Source: Actinomycetes bacterium
GTDB taxonomy: Bacteria; Actinomycetota; Acidimicrobiia; Acidimicrobiales; Acidimicrobiaceae
Assembly (NCBI GenBank): GCA_021822605.1
Contig: JAKAQL010000006.1
Span: 1 to 64,000, forward strand
DNA: 64,000 nt
Reading direction: 5' to 3'
The position numbers and the translations under genes are program-made. Of the stretch, positions 39,698 to 48,708 are shown one piece after another; within the stretch, counting starts at the first letter, position 1; each line of letters begins with the position of its first letter. The notes below the pieces were generated by a model, which had not been told where the DNA came from, searched no databases, and worked only from the letters and a program-made list of their open reading frames with translations.

Positions 39698-40454
39698 GGT
39701 AAAACTCCAATACTTTCGCTGGGTAGTCGGTCACTACGACATCAACATCCATGGTTTGCATACGGCGAAGATCCTCCTCCTCATTGACGGTCCAGACCCA
39801 AACCTCGAGTCCTTGGTGGTGCGCCGACGCGACGAGTTCGGGAGTGAGGTATTGGCTTCCCATAAGGGTGGTCGGGAGTGAAAGTACCTGGAAAGGGGGT
39901 TGTGAACCAACTCGGCTATGAAATTCCTGGTACCACCTAACCGCTTCGGCACTCGACGCAGCGGTGGGAATCGCAGGAAAAAGTCGCCTAAAACGAGCCA
40001 GTGGAGGATCAAGGAACGAAGCAACCACTGCCCTTTCCTCCATGTCATACTCCTGCACCAGCCTCCCTACCGACTCCTCTATCCATGAAGCGGGCCCTAG
40101 ATCCTCCTTGATGTCAATAGAAACCTTTGACTCGCCACTGATGGCAAGCACCTCACCAAGCGTTGCAATCCCGACTGGGTTGGAGGCCATGCCATTACTC
40201 AGATCAAGTGTCGAGCGTAGCTCCTCGAGCGAGTAGTCATGAATCGATCCGACAAGGTTCGTAGTCAGCTCGAGTCGCTCGTCATGAAACACCACCAGTT
40301 CGCAATCTTCGGTTGGATGGACATCGAGTTCCAAGTCCACGCCAAGATCCACGGCGGCACGACGAAATGCCACGATCGACGAGGCGATCTCCTCACCCAT
40401 TCCCCCACGATGCGCCGCGATGTGGGGACGCTGAGCCTGAGGCCTAGCGGTCAT
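39690..40454 (-). CDS. Glycerophosphodiester phosphodiesterase family
   Basis: A 254-residue protein of the GDPD barrel family, which cleaves glycerophosphodiesters. The N-terminal catalytic motif AAHRGGMGE, the metal-binding Glu/Asp in DLELDVHPTEDCELVVFHDERL, and the C-terminal VWTVNEEEDLRRM and TDYPAKVL are typical. No signal peptide is seen, so it is likely cytosolic. First gene of an operon with mnmA and ligA through 8-base overlaps. It is divergent from the gene at 40484 with only 29 bases between. Confidence 0.9.
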
Positions 40455-40474
40455 GCCAACCCTCCTAGGGCGAC

Positions 40475-40480
40475 TACAAT
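40475..40480 (+). promoter_or_regulatory. Possible -10 box of the gene at 40484
   Basis: TACAAT matches a strong -10 box and lies only 3 bases before ATG 40484 and 9 bases before the in-frame ATG 40490. If used, transcription would start at about 40487-40490 and the protein would begin at the second ATG without a leader. No -35 match is seen. Confidence 0.3.
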
Positions 40481-40483
40481 AGC

Positions 40484-41083
40484 ATGCGAATGCTCGATCA
40501 TCTCTTTCTTCGCTTCATAGCTTCGCTCAAAACCTCCCTCAGCTCTTCGATGCTTGAGCGCGCAGGTTTGGAAGAGCAGCTCCATAACGACCTGATGCTT
40601 GGGGACCTGACCTTCGAGACCTCCTACAGCCTACCGGGAGAGGCCTCCCCACCCCACGTGCGTGCCGACCTCACCGTCGAGTGGCCGACCTGGAGCCAAG
40701 GGTCTTACCGCAGTTGGACACTAGGTGACGGCATTGAGGATCCAATCGAGATCGTCATCGAGGTAGCCCTTCGCTTCATCGGACTCAGTGCGCTACCGAT
40801 GACGCCCCAACAGCTCCTCACCCACCTACCGCGCCACTCACAGCAGAACATCTTGAACGCACCGATGGAACTCCAGCGGGTCACCATCGAGACCAGCTAT
40901 GACATCACGACTGAGGAGGTCGAACTCAGCGCTGAGGTCGCCTACGAGACGACCTGTGTCATCGACGAACAGGTCATCGAGGATGATGAGCGGGTACAGC
41001 TAGCGATTAGTCAACTTACAGGATGGATCTCCTCGGTCCTCGTCCAGGCGAGCGATATACCGCTCACCTATCTGCAGCTCTGA
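40484..41083 (+). CDS. Acidic protein of unknown function
   Basis: A 199-residue protein (197 if it starts at the second ATG, 40490). It is acidic with no membrane span or signal peptide and no catalytic motif that I recognise. The middle and C-terminal parts alternate like beta strands (LGDLTFETSYSLPGE, VELSAEVAYETTCVIDEQV). It precedes the Lgt-like gene on the same strand by 74 bases. Coding is supported by length and codon pattern only. Confidence 0.65.
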   Translation: MRMLDHLFLRFIASLKTSLSSSMLERAGLEEQLHNDLMLGDLTFETSYSLPGEASPPHVRADLTVEWPTWSQGSYRSWTLGDGIEDPIEIVIEVALRFIGLSALPMTPQQLLTHLPRHSQQNILNAPMELQRVTIETSYDITTEEVELSAEVAYETTCVIDEQVIEDDERVQLAISQLTGWISSVLVQASDIPLTYLQL

Positions 41084-41157
41084 GCACCGTTGACTACGAA
41101 TAGATCAGCGACTGGTTTAGAATGATTTCGACTCGAAGCTACCGGAGGTAGAGCATA

Positions 41158-41970
41158 GTGCGACCAATACCTATTGCTTTTCACATCGGACCACTCGTTC
41201 TCCACACCTATGGTTTCGGCCTTGGCATCACTTTTTGGTTCGCCTACTGGTACCTGAGCCGCAGGTTTCACCACTATGGCCTTTCAACCAGATGGCTTGA
41301 AAAGTCATTCATATGGATCATTGTTATGGCTGTTGTGGGTGCCCGAACCGTACACTGTATCGCCAACATCAGCTACTACATCGCGCACCCAATCTTGGTT
41401 TTTGCCGTCTGGCAGGGCGGCCTCTCCTCCTATGGCGGGATCGCGGGCGGTCTCATCGTCGCCCTCTATGCGCTCCACAAGTACAACCCCGAGATATCCT
41501 TCCGGACAGCCGCCGATGTCACGGCTCCCGTACTGTTGGCTGCCTGGGCCATGGGTCGATTGCTCGGCCCTCAGCTGATGTTCGCTGGTGGTGGCCATCC
41601 GACCACCGCTTGGTACGGTATGAAGTATGCGGGAGAGGTTGGTTATCGAATTCCAGTACCTATTTTTCAATCGATCGAAACTCTCATCACTTTTTCAATC
41701 GTTCTTGGCCTCTCACGCCTCTACCCACGATGGGGAATGCCAACATTATCGCTTGCCGTCACCGCCTACGGGATCTGGTCGATCGGACGTTTCTTTGATG
41801 AGTATCTTTGGCTTGCCGTCCCGCGTGTATGGGATGCCGTAGAGGTGTTTGCACTGATCAGCCTGGCGGGATCGATCATCCTCATGCTCGTGCTGGTTGC
41901 GAGGAGGGGCAAAGACGCTACCGTGCTCGCACCGCCACTAGCGCTCGAGGTTGCCGATTCACGTGGCTGA
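41158..41970 (+). CDS. Prolipoprotein diacylglyceryl transferase-like membrane protein (divergent)
   Basis: A 270-residue, seven-span protein of the Lgt family, which transfers diacylglycerol to the lipobox Cys of prolipoproteins. It keeps the N-terminal IGPLVLHTYGFGLGITFWFAYWYL, GART and the Arg/Glu of GRFFDEYL. However the usual HGG motif reads SYGGIAGG, and the region normally GRxGNFxNxE reads GRLLGPQLMFAGG, so residues important in E. coli Lgt appear changed. GTG 41158 follows GGAGG. It overlaps the next gene by up to 20 bases. Either a diverged Lgt or a paralogue with another role. Confidence 0.75.
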   Translation: MRPIPIAFHIGPLVLHTYGFGLGITFWFAYWYLSRRFHHYGLSTRWLEKSFIWIIVMAVVGARTVHCIANISYYIAHPILVFAVWQGGLSSYGGIAGGLIVALYALHKYNPEISFRTAADVTAPVLLAAWAMGRLLGPQLMFAGGGHPTTAWYGMKYAGEVGYRIPVPIFQSIETLITFSIVLGLSRLYPRWGMPTLSLAVTAYGIWSIGRFFDEYLWLAVPRVWDAVEVFALISLAGSIILMLVLVARRGKDATVLAPPLALEVADSRG

Positions 41971-43282
41971 GCATACTTCCCTCTTCACCGATAGGTATGA
42001 GCTCACCATGCTCGAAGCCTCGCTGCAGAGTGGTATTGGCACAAAGCGTGCGACGTTTGAGATTTTTGGACGTGGACTTGGGGGACGGGCATACGGTGTC
42101 ATCGCCGGGACCGCGAGAATCGCTGCACTTCTGGATGGTTTTACCTTTGGGGAAGCCGACCTCGACTACCTCGGACGTAACTCCATCTGCTCCAAAGAGA
42201 CATGTGCATACCTGGCTAACTTCCGCTTCTCGGGATCAATCTACGCTTACCCTGATGGAGAGCTCTACTTTCCCTTCTCGCCCGTCTTGCGAGTCGAGGC
42301 GAGCTTTGCCGAAGGATTGATACTCGAGACACTGCTCCTCTCCGCGCTCAACTTTGACTCAGCAATCGCTACGGCTGCGTCGCGAATGGCGCTCGCGGCT
42401 CGAGGTAGAACATTGATTGAGATGGGGACTCGACGCACCAACGAGAATGCTGGTATCGTAGCGGCACGAGCGGCCTATGTCGCAGGCTTCGCAGCAACCT
42501 CTAACCTCGCCGCCGGCCAGCAATACTCGATTCCAACTGCTGGCACTATGGGGCACGCAATCATTCTCGCTCACGACAGCGAGGCGGCTGCCTTTCGCGC
42601 CCAGCTAGCTATCGCGGGTGAAGCAACGACGGCACTCGTCGATACCTACGATACGCTCAATGGCATACGCACAGCGATCGATGTTTTCGGACCATCGCTT
42701 GCAGCGATTCGTATCGATTCGGGAGACCCATTCGCTACCTCAACCGCTGCTCGACACCTGCTCGACACGCTCGGAGCAACAAAAACTCAGATCCTCGTCT
42801 CGGGAGACCTGGACGAGGCGTCGATTGCACGACTACGGGATGCCCCTATTGATGGCTTTGGTGTCGGCACCAAGCTCGTGACCGGTTCTGGTGTTCCAAC
42901 GGTGGGTTTTGTCTACAAGCTCGTCTCCATTGAGCGTGCTGGCGAACACATCGCAGTCGCCAAGCAATCGGAGGCAAAGACTTCAGATGGTGGCGCAAAG
43001 ACCGCTTATCGCCGAACCCGTGCGCGCCACGCAGTCGATGAGTTCTCGATCGATCCAGAGGTTGCCATCTCCTCAACCTCCGCGGACGAACTGCGCCAGC
43101 TACAGATCCCAGTCATCGTCCATGGTGAGTCGGTGATCAGCGATGACCTCGAACGCTGGCGACGGGTTCATCAAGAGTCGCTTGCCGAGCTCGAGCCTCG
43201 AGAGGATCTACTCTCCATCACCACGCCGCTGTTCCAGTGTCATTACCTTGGCCCCGGCATGCTGAAGACTGAACGTTCATGA
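41951..43282 (+). CDS. pncB: Nicotinate phosphoribosyltransferase
   Basis: Makes nicotinate mononucleotide in NAD salvage; 443 residues. It begins with the family hallmark SLFTDRYELTMLEASLQ and contains TFEIFGRGLGG, the ribose-phosphate segment LVDTYDTLNGI and RIDSGD, and the GVGTKLVTGSG motif. The start may be TTG 41951 or GTG 41963; GAGG directly abuts the TTG and is 13 bases from the GTG, so neither has ideal spacing. The frame overlaps the upstream Lgt-like gene, suggesting coupling. Confidence 0.92.
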   Translation: MPIHVAEHTSLFTDRYELTMLEASLQSGIGTKRATFEIFGRGLGGRAYGVIAGTARIAALLDGFTFGEADLDYLGRNSICSKETCAYLANFRFSGSIYAYPDGELYFPFSPVLRVEASFAEGLILETLLLSALNFDSAIATAASRMALAARGRTLIEMGTRRTNENAGIVAARAAYVAGFAATSNLAAGQQYSIPTAGTMGHAIILAHDSEAAAFRAQLAIAGEATTALVDTYDTLNGIRTAIDVFGPSLAAIRIDSGDPFATSTAARHLLDTLGATKTQILVSGDLDEASIARLRDAPIDGFGVGTKLVTGSGVPTVGFVYKLVSIERAGEHIAVAKQSEAKTSDGGAKTAYRRTRARHAVDEFSIDPEVAISSTSADELRQLQIPVIVHGESVISDDLERWRRVHQESLAELEPREDLLSITTPLFQCHYLGPGMLKTERS

Positions 43283-43312
43283 TCACCACGTATCCCTGGA
43301 AAGGAACCTCAC

Positions 43313-44536
43313 ATGACCATTGAGATGACGTCTCTTGAGGAGGCTGGACTCCATAGGCCCCAGGTTGAGGCGCTGCTGCGGCATATCGAAGCCTATGTCG
43401 ATGCCGGCAAAATACCAGGCTTCGCCCTTCTTATCGCACGTGACGACGCCATTGCACTCCGACATCACTACGGCCTCGCTGACCCCATTACCCAGACTCC
43501 AATCACGGACTCGACGCTCTACCGGATCTACTCCATGACCAAGCCGATCACCTCGACGGCCCTGTTGCAGCTTGCCGAGGCTGGACGTGTCGACCTGCAG
43601 GACAACGTCGGTGACTATATCCCGTCGTTTCAAAACATTCGAGTCCTCGCCGGGGGATCGACGCTGGAGCCAGAGTATCGCCCAGCCATCGAGCCAGTTC
43701 GAGTCTGGCATTTGCTCACCCACACTGCAGGGTTGACATACGGCTTCCACAATCAAACAATCCTTGATGCACTTTATCGCCAGCATGCCTCTGAACTCAA
43801 CCTCCCCGATGATCTCACCCTTGCGGATCTGGTGGACCGCTATGCGCAGCTAGGACTCCTCTTCGATCCTGGGCATGGATGGAACTACTCCGTAGCCACC
43901 GACGTGGTCGGACGCCTTGTTGAGGTCATCAGCGGGAGACGACTCTCGGAGTACCTCAAGACTGAGATCTTCGAGCCTCTCGGAATGAGAGACACCACCT
44001 TCGAGGTCAACGCCGACCAACTTGAGCAGGTTGGTGGACTGTACTTGAAAACCGAAGGTGGTGGCATGCACCGTCTTGGTGGGCCAGTCCCCGAGCGACG
44101 AGTCTTCCCTGTGGACATGGGCGGTGGTGGTCTCTATTCATCGGTTGATGACTATCTTCGCTTCGCCTTGATGTTGATGCACAGGGGATCCTTCGATGGT
44201 GCCAGAATTCTCGGACCTCGAACTGTCGACCTCATGACGACCAACCACCTGCCTGGAGGTGCAGACGCGATCGATCTCTGTCGTTATCGTCCCCAACCAA
44301 TCGACGAACCAGGTAAAGGTTTTGGGCTCGGCGTCTCCGTAGTCACCAATTCAGCCGCAGCAAAGAATTTCGGTTTAGACGGCGAATTCGGATGGGGCGG
44401 TATGGCGAGCACCAACTTCTTCATTGCTCCACGCGACCAGCTCAGCGTCATCTTTATGACCCAGTTGATCCCAGCGAGTGCCTACGCATTCGGTCACGAA
44501 ATTCACCGAATGCTCATACCCGCATTGACGAGCTAA
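43313..44536 (+). CDS. Beta-lactamase/EstB-family serine hydrolase
   Basis: A 407-residue protein of the class C beta-lactamase fold. The Ser-x-x-Lys site is S74/K77 in YSMTKPITS and a Tyr is in GWNYSVATD. LLTHTAGLTYG and GMRDTTFEV are also typical of the EstB/LACTB esterase group. No signal peptide is seen, so a cytosolic esterase is more likely than a true beta-lactamase. AAAGGAA precedes the ATG. It converges on the regulator at 44573-45184. Confidence 0.88.
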   Translation: MTIEMTSLEEAGLHRPQVEALLRHIEAYVDAGKIPGFALLIARDDAIALRHHYGLADPITQTPITDSTLYRIYSMTKPITSTALLQLAEAGRVDLQDNVGDYIPSFQNIRVLAGGSTLEPEYRPAIEPVRVWHLLTHTAGLTYGFHNQTILDALYRQHASELNLPDDLTLADLVDRYAQLGLLFDPGHGWNYSVATDVVGRLVEVISGRRLSEYLKTEIFEPLGMRDTTFEVNADQLEQVGGLYLKTEGGGMHRLGGPVPERRVFPVDMGGGGLYSSVDDYLRFALMLMHRGSFDGARILGPRTVDLMTTNHLPGGADAIDLCRYRPQPIDEPGKGFGLGVSVVTNSAAAKNFGLDGEFGWGGMASTNFFIAPRDQLSVIFMTQLIPASAYAFGHEIHRMLIPALTS

Positions 44537-44572
44537 CTCCAACCACTGCGCTCATCGATCGTCAGGGTCGAT

Positions 44573-45184
44573 CTAAGCGCCCTCACGGATATCTAGCGGA
44601 GAGACGAGTTTCGCGATATCCACCATTCGCGCACCCTCGGGTATGACCTCGTATCCATGGGTTCGTGCAGCCGCCAGCGTAGCGAACTGACCGAAGAGGC
44701 TGTCAAGTTCGCGCAGCTCATCGACGGTAAGCCAGCCAGTGCCTTCATGAATACCACTGACCTCTCGCCAATCCGGGCTCAGCTCGGCCACGAATCTTCG
44801 GTAGGTCCTGAACCGTTCCACGACCGTCGCAATCATCTGTTCAGCGAGCGCATTGAAACCGTTAGTGAGCTCGCCGGCATCGTCAGCGACAGTGATACCG
44901 AGATACTTCAAACGCCATGGGTGCTCACGTCGGCTCGGGACCTTGACTGCCTCTACAAAGTCATATTTTGCTAGCTGTCGGAGATGAAACGAACAGTTGG
45001 CCGCCGTTGCCCCCAGTGCCCGGGCAGCATCTGCTGCCGTAAGGCTCTCATGCTGACCCAACAGGTCAATCAGCGCAAGCCGCAGCGGATGTGCAAGCGC
45101 TTTAATTGAGCCGATGTCCCCTAGAACTCGCGTCGGGATCGACTCCTGTCCCATCGTCTGCGGTGTACTGTTTTCGTCTCGCAT
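44573..45184 (-). CDS. ArsR-like winged-helix transcriptional regulator
   Basis: A 203-residue protein. Residues about 25-90 form a helix-turn-helix with IKALAHPLRLALIDLLGQH and AARALGATAANCSFHLRQLAKYDFV, the ArsR/HTH_20 pattern. The rest is a helical domain without metal-binding motifs. The start at 45184 follows GGAGGA; a longer frame to 45604 is rejected because the extension is not homologous and runs into the glutamate decarboxylase region. Its target is unknown; glutamate decarboxylase lies 133 bases upstream on the same strand. Confidence 0.85.
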   Translation of the reverse strand: MRDENSTPQTMGQESIPTRVLGDIGSIKALAHPLRLALIDLLGQHESLTAADAARALGATAANCSFHLRQLAKYDFVEAVKVPSRREHPWRLKYLGITVADDAGELTNGFNALAEQMIATVVERFRTYRRFVAELSPDWREVSGIHEGTGWLTVDELRELDSLFGQFATLAAARTHGYEVIPEGARMVDIAKLVSPLDIREGA

Positions 45185-45317
45185 ACATCCTCCATGGGGA
45201 GCGGTGTTGCTGCGTGATCCCCATGCACGACCACGACTGCCTGCCTCTCCAGTATGACACAGCATCCTATGGGCACTAGCCGGACTGCCCATCCTCACAA
45301 CATAGCAGCGGCCAGGG

Positions 45318-46718
45318 CTAGTGGTGGAAACCGTTGGTGTGAGACGACGTTGGCATGGGTGAATCGAGCTCCTCGAGTTCCTCAAGGGCCCTCTTGACAT
45401 CATCAACGAACAACGTTGCCATGTCGCCTCGGAAGCCGTTGCGCAGCACCGCTCGCATGATGAGTTCTTCGGATAGGTTGTCCGGCATGGGATAGACCGG
45501 CACCTGCCAGCCACGTTCCCGTAACTTCGATGAGAGGTGGTGCAGGTTCCAATTAGGGTTTGCATCAGCTGCTTTGGTCCATGCGACAACCGGCAATGCT
45601 TCACCTCTGGCGATTACCGATAGCGACCCGAAACCATCGAGTCCCGCCGCGATGATAGCGGCAGTATGTTGTGTCTCGCGCTGCACGCGTGTATAGCCTT
45701 CAAAACCCAGCCGAATGAGGTTATAGTACTGGAGCAGTACCTGCGCACCAGGGCGGGAAAAATTCAAACCAAACGTGGGCATTTCACCGCCTAGGTAGGA
45801 GACCTTGAAGATCAACTCATCAGGTAGAAGATCCTTACTACGCCACAACACCCAACCGAGACCTGGGTAGACCAGGCCATATTTGTGACCCGAGGTATTG
45901 ATCGAGTGGACCCGTTCAAGGGAGAAGTCCCACACCAGTTCCGGCTGGAGGAAGGGCGCGACAAACCCACCCGACGCGGCATCGACATGGACTGGTATGT
46001 CGAGATCTGTTCTTGAAGCGAGATCATCGAGCGCCCGAGTTATCTCAGCGATAGGCTCGTAGATACCAGTGTAGGTCACACCGAGAATTGGGACTACACC
46101 GATCGTTCGCTCATCGACCACCTCAAGGACACCACGTGCCGTCAGATACGGCTCTTCGCGGGTGATCGGAACATAGCGAGGCTCCACCTCGAAGTAGTTA
46201 GCGAACTTCTCCCACACGACCTGCACCGAAGAGCTGAAGACGATGTTGGGTCGCTCGACATCCTTGCCCGCTGCCCGTCGTCTGGCCATCCATCTCCGCT
46301 TCAACGCAAGCCCTGCGAGCATGCATGCCTCAGAGGAACCAGTTGTTGAGGTTCCAATCACATTCTCTGGATCGGGTGCATGCCATAGATCGCCAATGAT
46401 TGCAATGCAACGATCCTCGATCGCCGCAGTTTGGGGGTACTCGTCCTTATCAACGATGTTCTTGTCCACCGCCTCGAGATAGAGTTTATCAGCCTCTGGC
46501 TCCATCCAGGTCGTCACAAACGTGGCAAGGTTGAGACGTGCGGATCCGTCCAGATCGATCTCATCACTGATCAACTGATAGGCCGCTCGAGCACTCATCC
46601 CGGTGGGAGGGATTTGGTATTTCGGTATTTCATGGTCAGGGCCATCAGCATACAAAGGATTAACCCGTATACCATCCGATACTTCGTTGGAATCATGGCC
46701 ACCACTAAGTCGAGTCAT
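45318..46718 (-). CDS. gadB: Glutamate decarboxylase
   Basis: PLP-dependent decarboxylase of 466 residues, E. coli GadB size. It has STTGSSEACMLAGLALKRRW, HVDAASGGFVAPFL and the PLP-lysine motif INTSGHKYGLVYPG. The C-terminus is rich in His (SHTNGFHH); in E. coli a C-terminal His closes the active site at neutral pH, so similar pH gating is possible. Converting glutamate to GABA consumes a proton and fits acid resistance, though no glutamate/GABA antiporter is beside it. A serine hydrolase gene lies 56 bases upstream on the same strand. Confidence 0.94.
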   Translation of the reverse strand: MTRLSGGHDSNEVSDGIRVNPLYADGPDHEIPKYQIPPTGMSARAAYQLISDEIDLDGSARLNLATFVTTWMEPEADKLYLEAVDKNIVDKDEYPQTAAIEDRCIAIIGDLWHAPDPENVIGTSTTGSSEACMLAGLALKRRWMARRRAAGKDVERPNIVFSSSVQVVWEKFANYFEVEPRYVPITREEPYLTARGVLEVVDERTIGVVPILGVTYTGIYEPIAEITRALDDLASRTDLDIPVHVDAASGGFVAPFLQPELVWDFSLERVHSINTSGHKYGLVYPGLGWVLWRSKDLLPDELIFKVSYLGGEMPTFGLNFSRPGAQVLLQYYNLIRLGFEGYTRVQRETQHTAAIIAAGLDGFGSLSVIARGEALPVVAWTKAADANPNWNLHHLSSKLRERGWQVPVYPMPDNLSEELIMRAVLRNGFRGDMATLFVDDVKRALEELEELDSPMPTSSHTNGFHH

Positions 46719-46774
46719 CGTATCATCCTCCTCCGAACAAGGATAGCGGACCCTCCTTTGCGATCAATGAGTGG

Positions 46775-47662
46775 CTACGAAGAGGCTAGCTCCTCGATGA
46801 TTGCATTGTTCAAGACTGGCCACCGATCCCTTGCCCACGCGCCAAATGGTCTTGGCCCTAGAAAGACTGCGAAAGCTCGTTGGATAGGGTCGATCCACAA
46901 AAACGAACCGCTTTGTCCAAAGTGACCATAGCTCTCTTCCGACACGGCAGATCCCATCCAATGGGGAGACTTCGTACCTCGAAGTTCAGCTCCAAGGCCC
47001 CACGGATTTGGATCTTGCCGACCAAAACCAGGTAAGATACCGGCCAAATCAGGGACAAAGGGAGTGCGAATGTCACTGAGTGTCTCCGGAGCGACGATCA
47101 AAGGAAAAAAGAGTACCTCCACCAGAGCGATGAGATCGTTGATCGTGCCTTCGAGTCCAAAAGCTGCACCTGTCACATGTTGTTCGGTGAGCACCGTGGG
47201 AAGGTAGCTCGCACTCTTCATGCCAGCTGGTTCCAAGACAGCCTCTCCTACATACTGATGAAGTGGCATCCCAGACTGGTTCACAAGACCATAACCCAGC
47301 AGCTCATAACCGATATTAGAGTAAATCCGTCGCTCGTGAGGAGTACAAACTGGGCGAGCCTGCCACGGCTCGATCATGCTCAGTTCGCCGACCTCGCCAG
47401 TGGGCAGACCCGACGAGTGCGACAGAAGATCCTCAACAAGGAGCTGATGTTCACCGAGTGGAGATGTCCGCGCCAGGGCCCCCTCCTCTATGGCCACCAG
47501 TATCGCAAGGGCAGTAACTAACTTGGTGACAGACGCCCAAGGACGCGACACGGCCCCGTTACTCTGGTAACGCGTCGTGAGACCTCCCGAACCAATCTGT
47601 CCGTAAGCGACCTCATCACCTGGATCTAACAAACCCAGCACGCCAGCGCCCGCCGGCCCCAT
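46775..47662 (-). CDS. Beta-lactamase-fold serine hydrolase (short)
   Basis: A 295-residue member of the same broad fold as the gene at 43313 but shorter. S44/K47 of ASVTKLVTA form the active Ser-x-x-Lys; a Tyr lies in RIYSNIGYELLGYG, and LLSHSSGLPTGE is typical. No secretion signal is seen. It starts 15 bases after the thioredoxin stop and ends 56 bases before gadB, so trx-hydrolase-gadB may be one transcript. Substrate unknown. Confidence 0.82.
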   Translation of the reverse strand: MGPAGAGVLGLLDPGDEVAYGQIGSGGLTTRYQSNGAVSRPWASVTKLVTALAILVAIEEGALARTSPLGEHQLLVEDLLSHSSGLPTGEVGELSMIEPWQARPVCTPHERRIYSNIGYELLGYGLVNQSGMPLHQYVGEAVLEPAGMKSASYLPTVLTEQHVTGAAFGLEGTINDLIALVEVLFFPLIVAPETLSDIRTPFVPDLAGILPGFGRQDPNPWGLGAELRGTKSPHWMGSAVSEESYGHFGQSGSFLWIDPIQRAFAVFLGPRPFGAWARDRWPVLNNAIIEELASS

Positions 47663-47677
47663 TCTTAACAGCCAGCC

Positions 47678-48049
47678 TTACTCGGCTTTCGCATCTTGTT
47701 CAGCGATCTGACGCCGAACCTCATCCATGTCAAGCGCCTCAACTTGGCTGATGATCTCGGCAAGCGCCTGCCGTGGCAGGGCGCCGGGCTGAGCATAGAG
47801 CAACACCTGGTCACGGAAGGCCATCAGCGTTGGGATTGACATGATCTGAAATGCCTGAGCGAGCTCGCGCTCAGCCTCAGTATCTACCTTACCAAAGACG
47901 ATGTCTGGGTGTTCCTGAGACAGCTCATCGTAGACTGGAGCAAACGCTCGACACGGCCCACACCAGGCTGCCCAAAAGTCTACCAGAACGATTCCGTTAT
48001 TCTCGATCGTCTCATTGAAGTCCGCTGCTGTCAAATTACGAGTTGCCAT
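47678..48049 (-). CDS. Thioredoxin
   Basis: A 123-residue thioredoxin-fold protein. The redox motif is WAAWCGPCR, preceded by VLVDF, with cis-Pro in MSIPTLMAF. The C-terminal extension of about 15 residues (MDEVRRQIAEQDAKAE) is longer than E. coli TrxA and highly charged. The start ATG 48049 with GGAAGAG upstream is chosen; the longer frame to 48145 reads through tRNA-Leu and is rejected. It lies directly downstream of tRNA-Leu on the same strand. Confidence 0.93.
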   Translation of the reverse strand: MATRNLTAADFNETIENNGIVLVDFWAAWCGPCRAFAPVYDELSQEHPDIVFGKVDTEAERELAQAFQIMSIPTLMAFRDQVLLYAQPGALPRQALAEIISQVEALDMDEVRRQIAEQDAKAE

Positions 48050-48111
48050 CTCTTCCCTTCCTCGATAGTGACACCAACAAATATACCCCTCATAGTATTC
48101 CCTTGGTGCGG

Positions 48112-48194
48112 TACCCGGAGCGGGAGTCGAACCCGCATGACCCAAAGGTCCGGGGGGTTTAAGCCCCCTGCGTCTACCATTCCGCCATCCGGGC
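48112..48194 (-). tRNA. tRNA-Leu (anticodon UAA)
   Basis: An 83-base class II cloverleaf. Acceptor GCCCGGA pairs with TCCGGGT (G1 with U72 is a wobble), the anticodon stem GGGGG pairs with CCCCC around CTTAAAC (TAA at 48161-48159), and a long variable arm is followed by GGGTTCGACTCCC. The discriminator is A, as expected for Leu, and the next bases are CCG, so CCA is not encoded. It lies between DUF501 and thioredoxin, all on the minus strand. Confidence 0.94.
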
Positions 48195-48219
48195 GCTCGT
48201 TATCGATTCGACCCAACTC

Positions 48220-48708
48220 CTACTCGAGGAGACCCTCAAGTAGCCTGCGATCGGATTGATAGAGCCTCCACATCGCCCATACTCCGACCGGGGTGAACCC
48301 TCCAACCAGGTAAAAAGCGACATGTGCATGGAGACACTTTACACCAGCTCGGGCACCACCAACACCTCGACCCTGCATATGAGCCAGCCCAGAGCGGCCA
48401 CTTCGGTAACTCGCGTTAGCCAGGTCCAGAGCGCGAGGCTTCACTGATGCCGTAGCCAGACGTACACCACCATGCGACTCGAGTCGAGAGACTGCAGCGA
48501 CCAGTGAGCGATCGACCAACCAAAACCAGTTAGACTGCGGGACTCCCTCGCGATCATAAGAAGCAAGCTCGATAACGATCGGACGGCCAGCCTTGGACCT
48601 CACTGCTGCGCGAAACGGAATCCCTGCAACCCGACCCAGTTGTTGCTCTACCCAGGCGCGATCATCTGCAGTCGTAGCCCACTCGGTTTCAGACGCGCTG
48701 TCGTCCAC
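48220..48708 (-). CDS. DUF501 family protein
   Basis: About 162 residues, matching the actinobacterial DUF501 pattern: WVEQQLGRVAGIPFRAAVR, GVPQSNWFWLVDRSLVAAV (the usual TxxWL...LVAAVSRLE region), then SHGGVRL and GVKCLHAHVAFYLVGG with Cys, His and His that may bind metal. Function is unknown. The start is uncertain: GTG 48708 overlaps coxG by 20 bases; a TTG at 48759 would overlap by 71. Neither has a clear ribosome-binding site. In other actinobacteria it is often near eno, which is not here. Confidence 0.8.
   Translation of the reverse strand: MDDSASETEWATTADDRAWVEQQLGRVAGIPFRAAVRSKAGRPIVIELASYDREGVPQSNWFWLVDRSLVAAVSRLESHGGVRLATASVKPRALDLANASYRSGRSGLAHMQGRGVGGARAGVKCLHAHVAFYLVGGFTPVGVWAMWRLYQSDRRLLEGLLE

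Noticed and set aside
45185-45604. 140-residue N-terminal extension of the ArsR-like regulator
   Set aside because: Cys/Ser/Arg-rich shadow sequence that overlaps gadB in part; ATG 45184 has GGAGGA upstream.
48050-48145. N-terminal extension of thioredoxin
   Set aside because: It translates tRNA-Leu; ATG 48049 fits the family.
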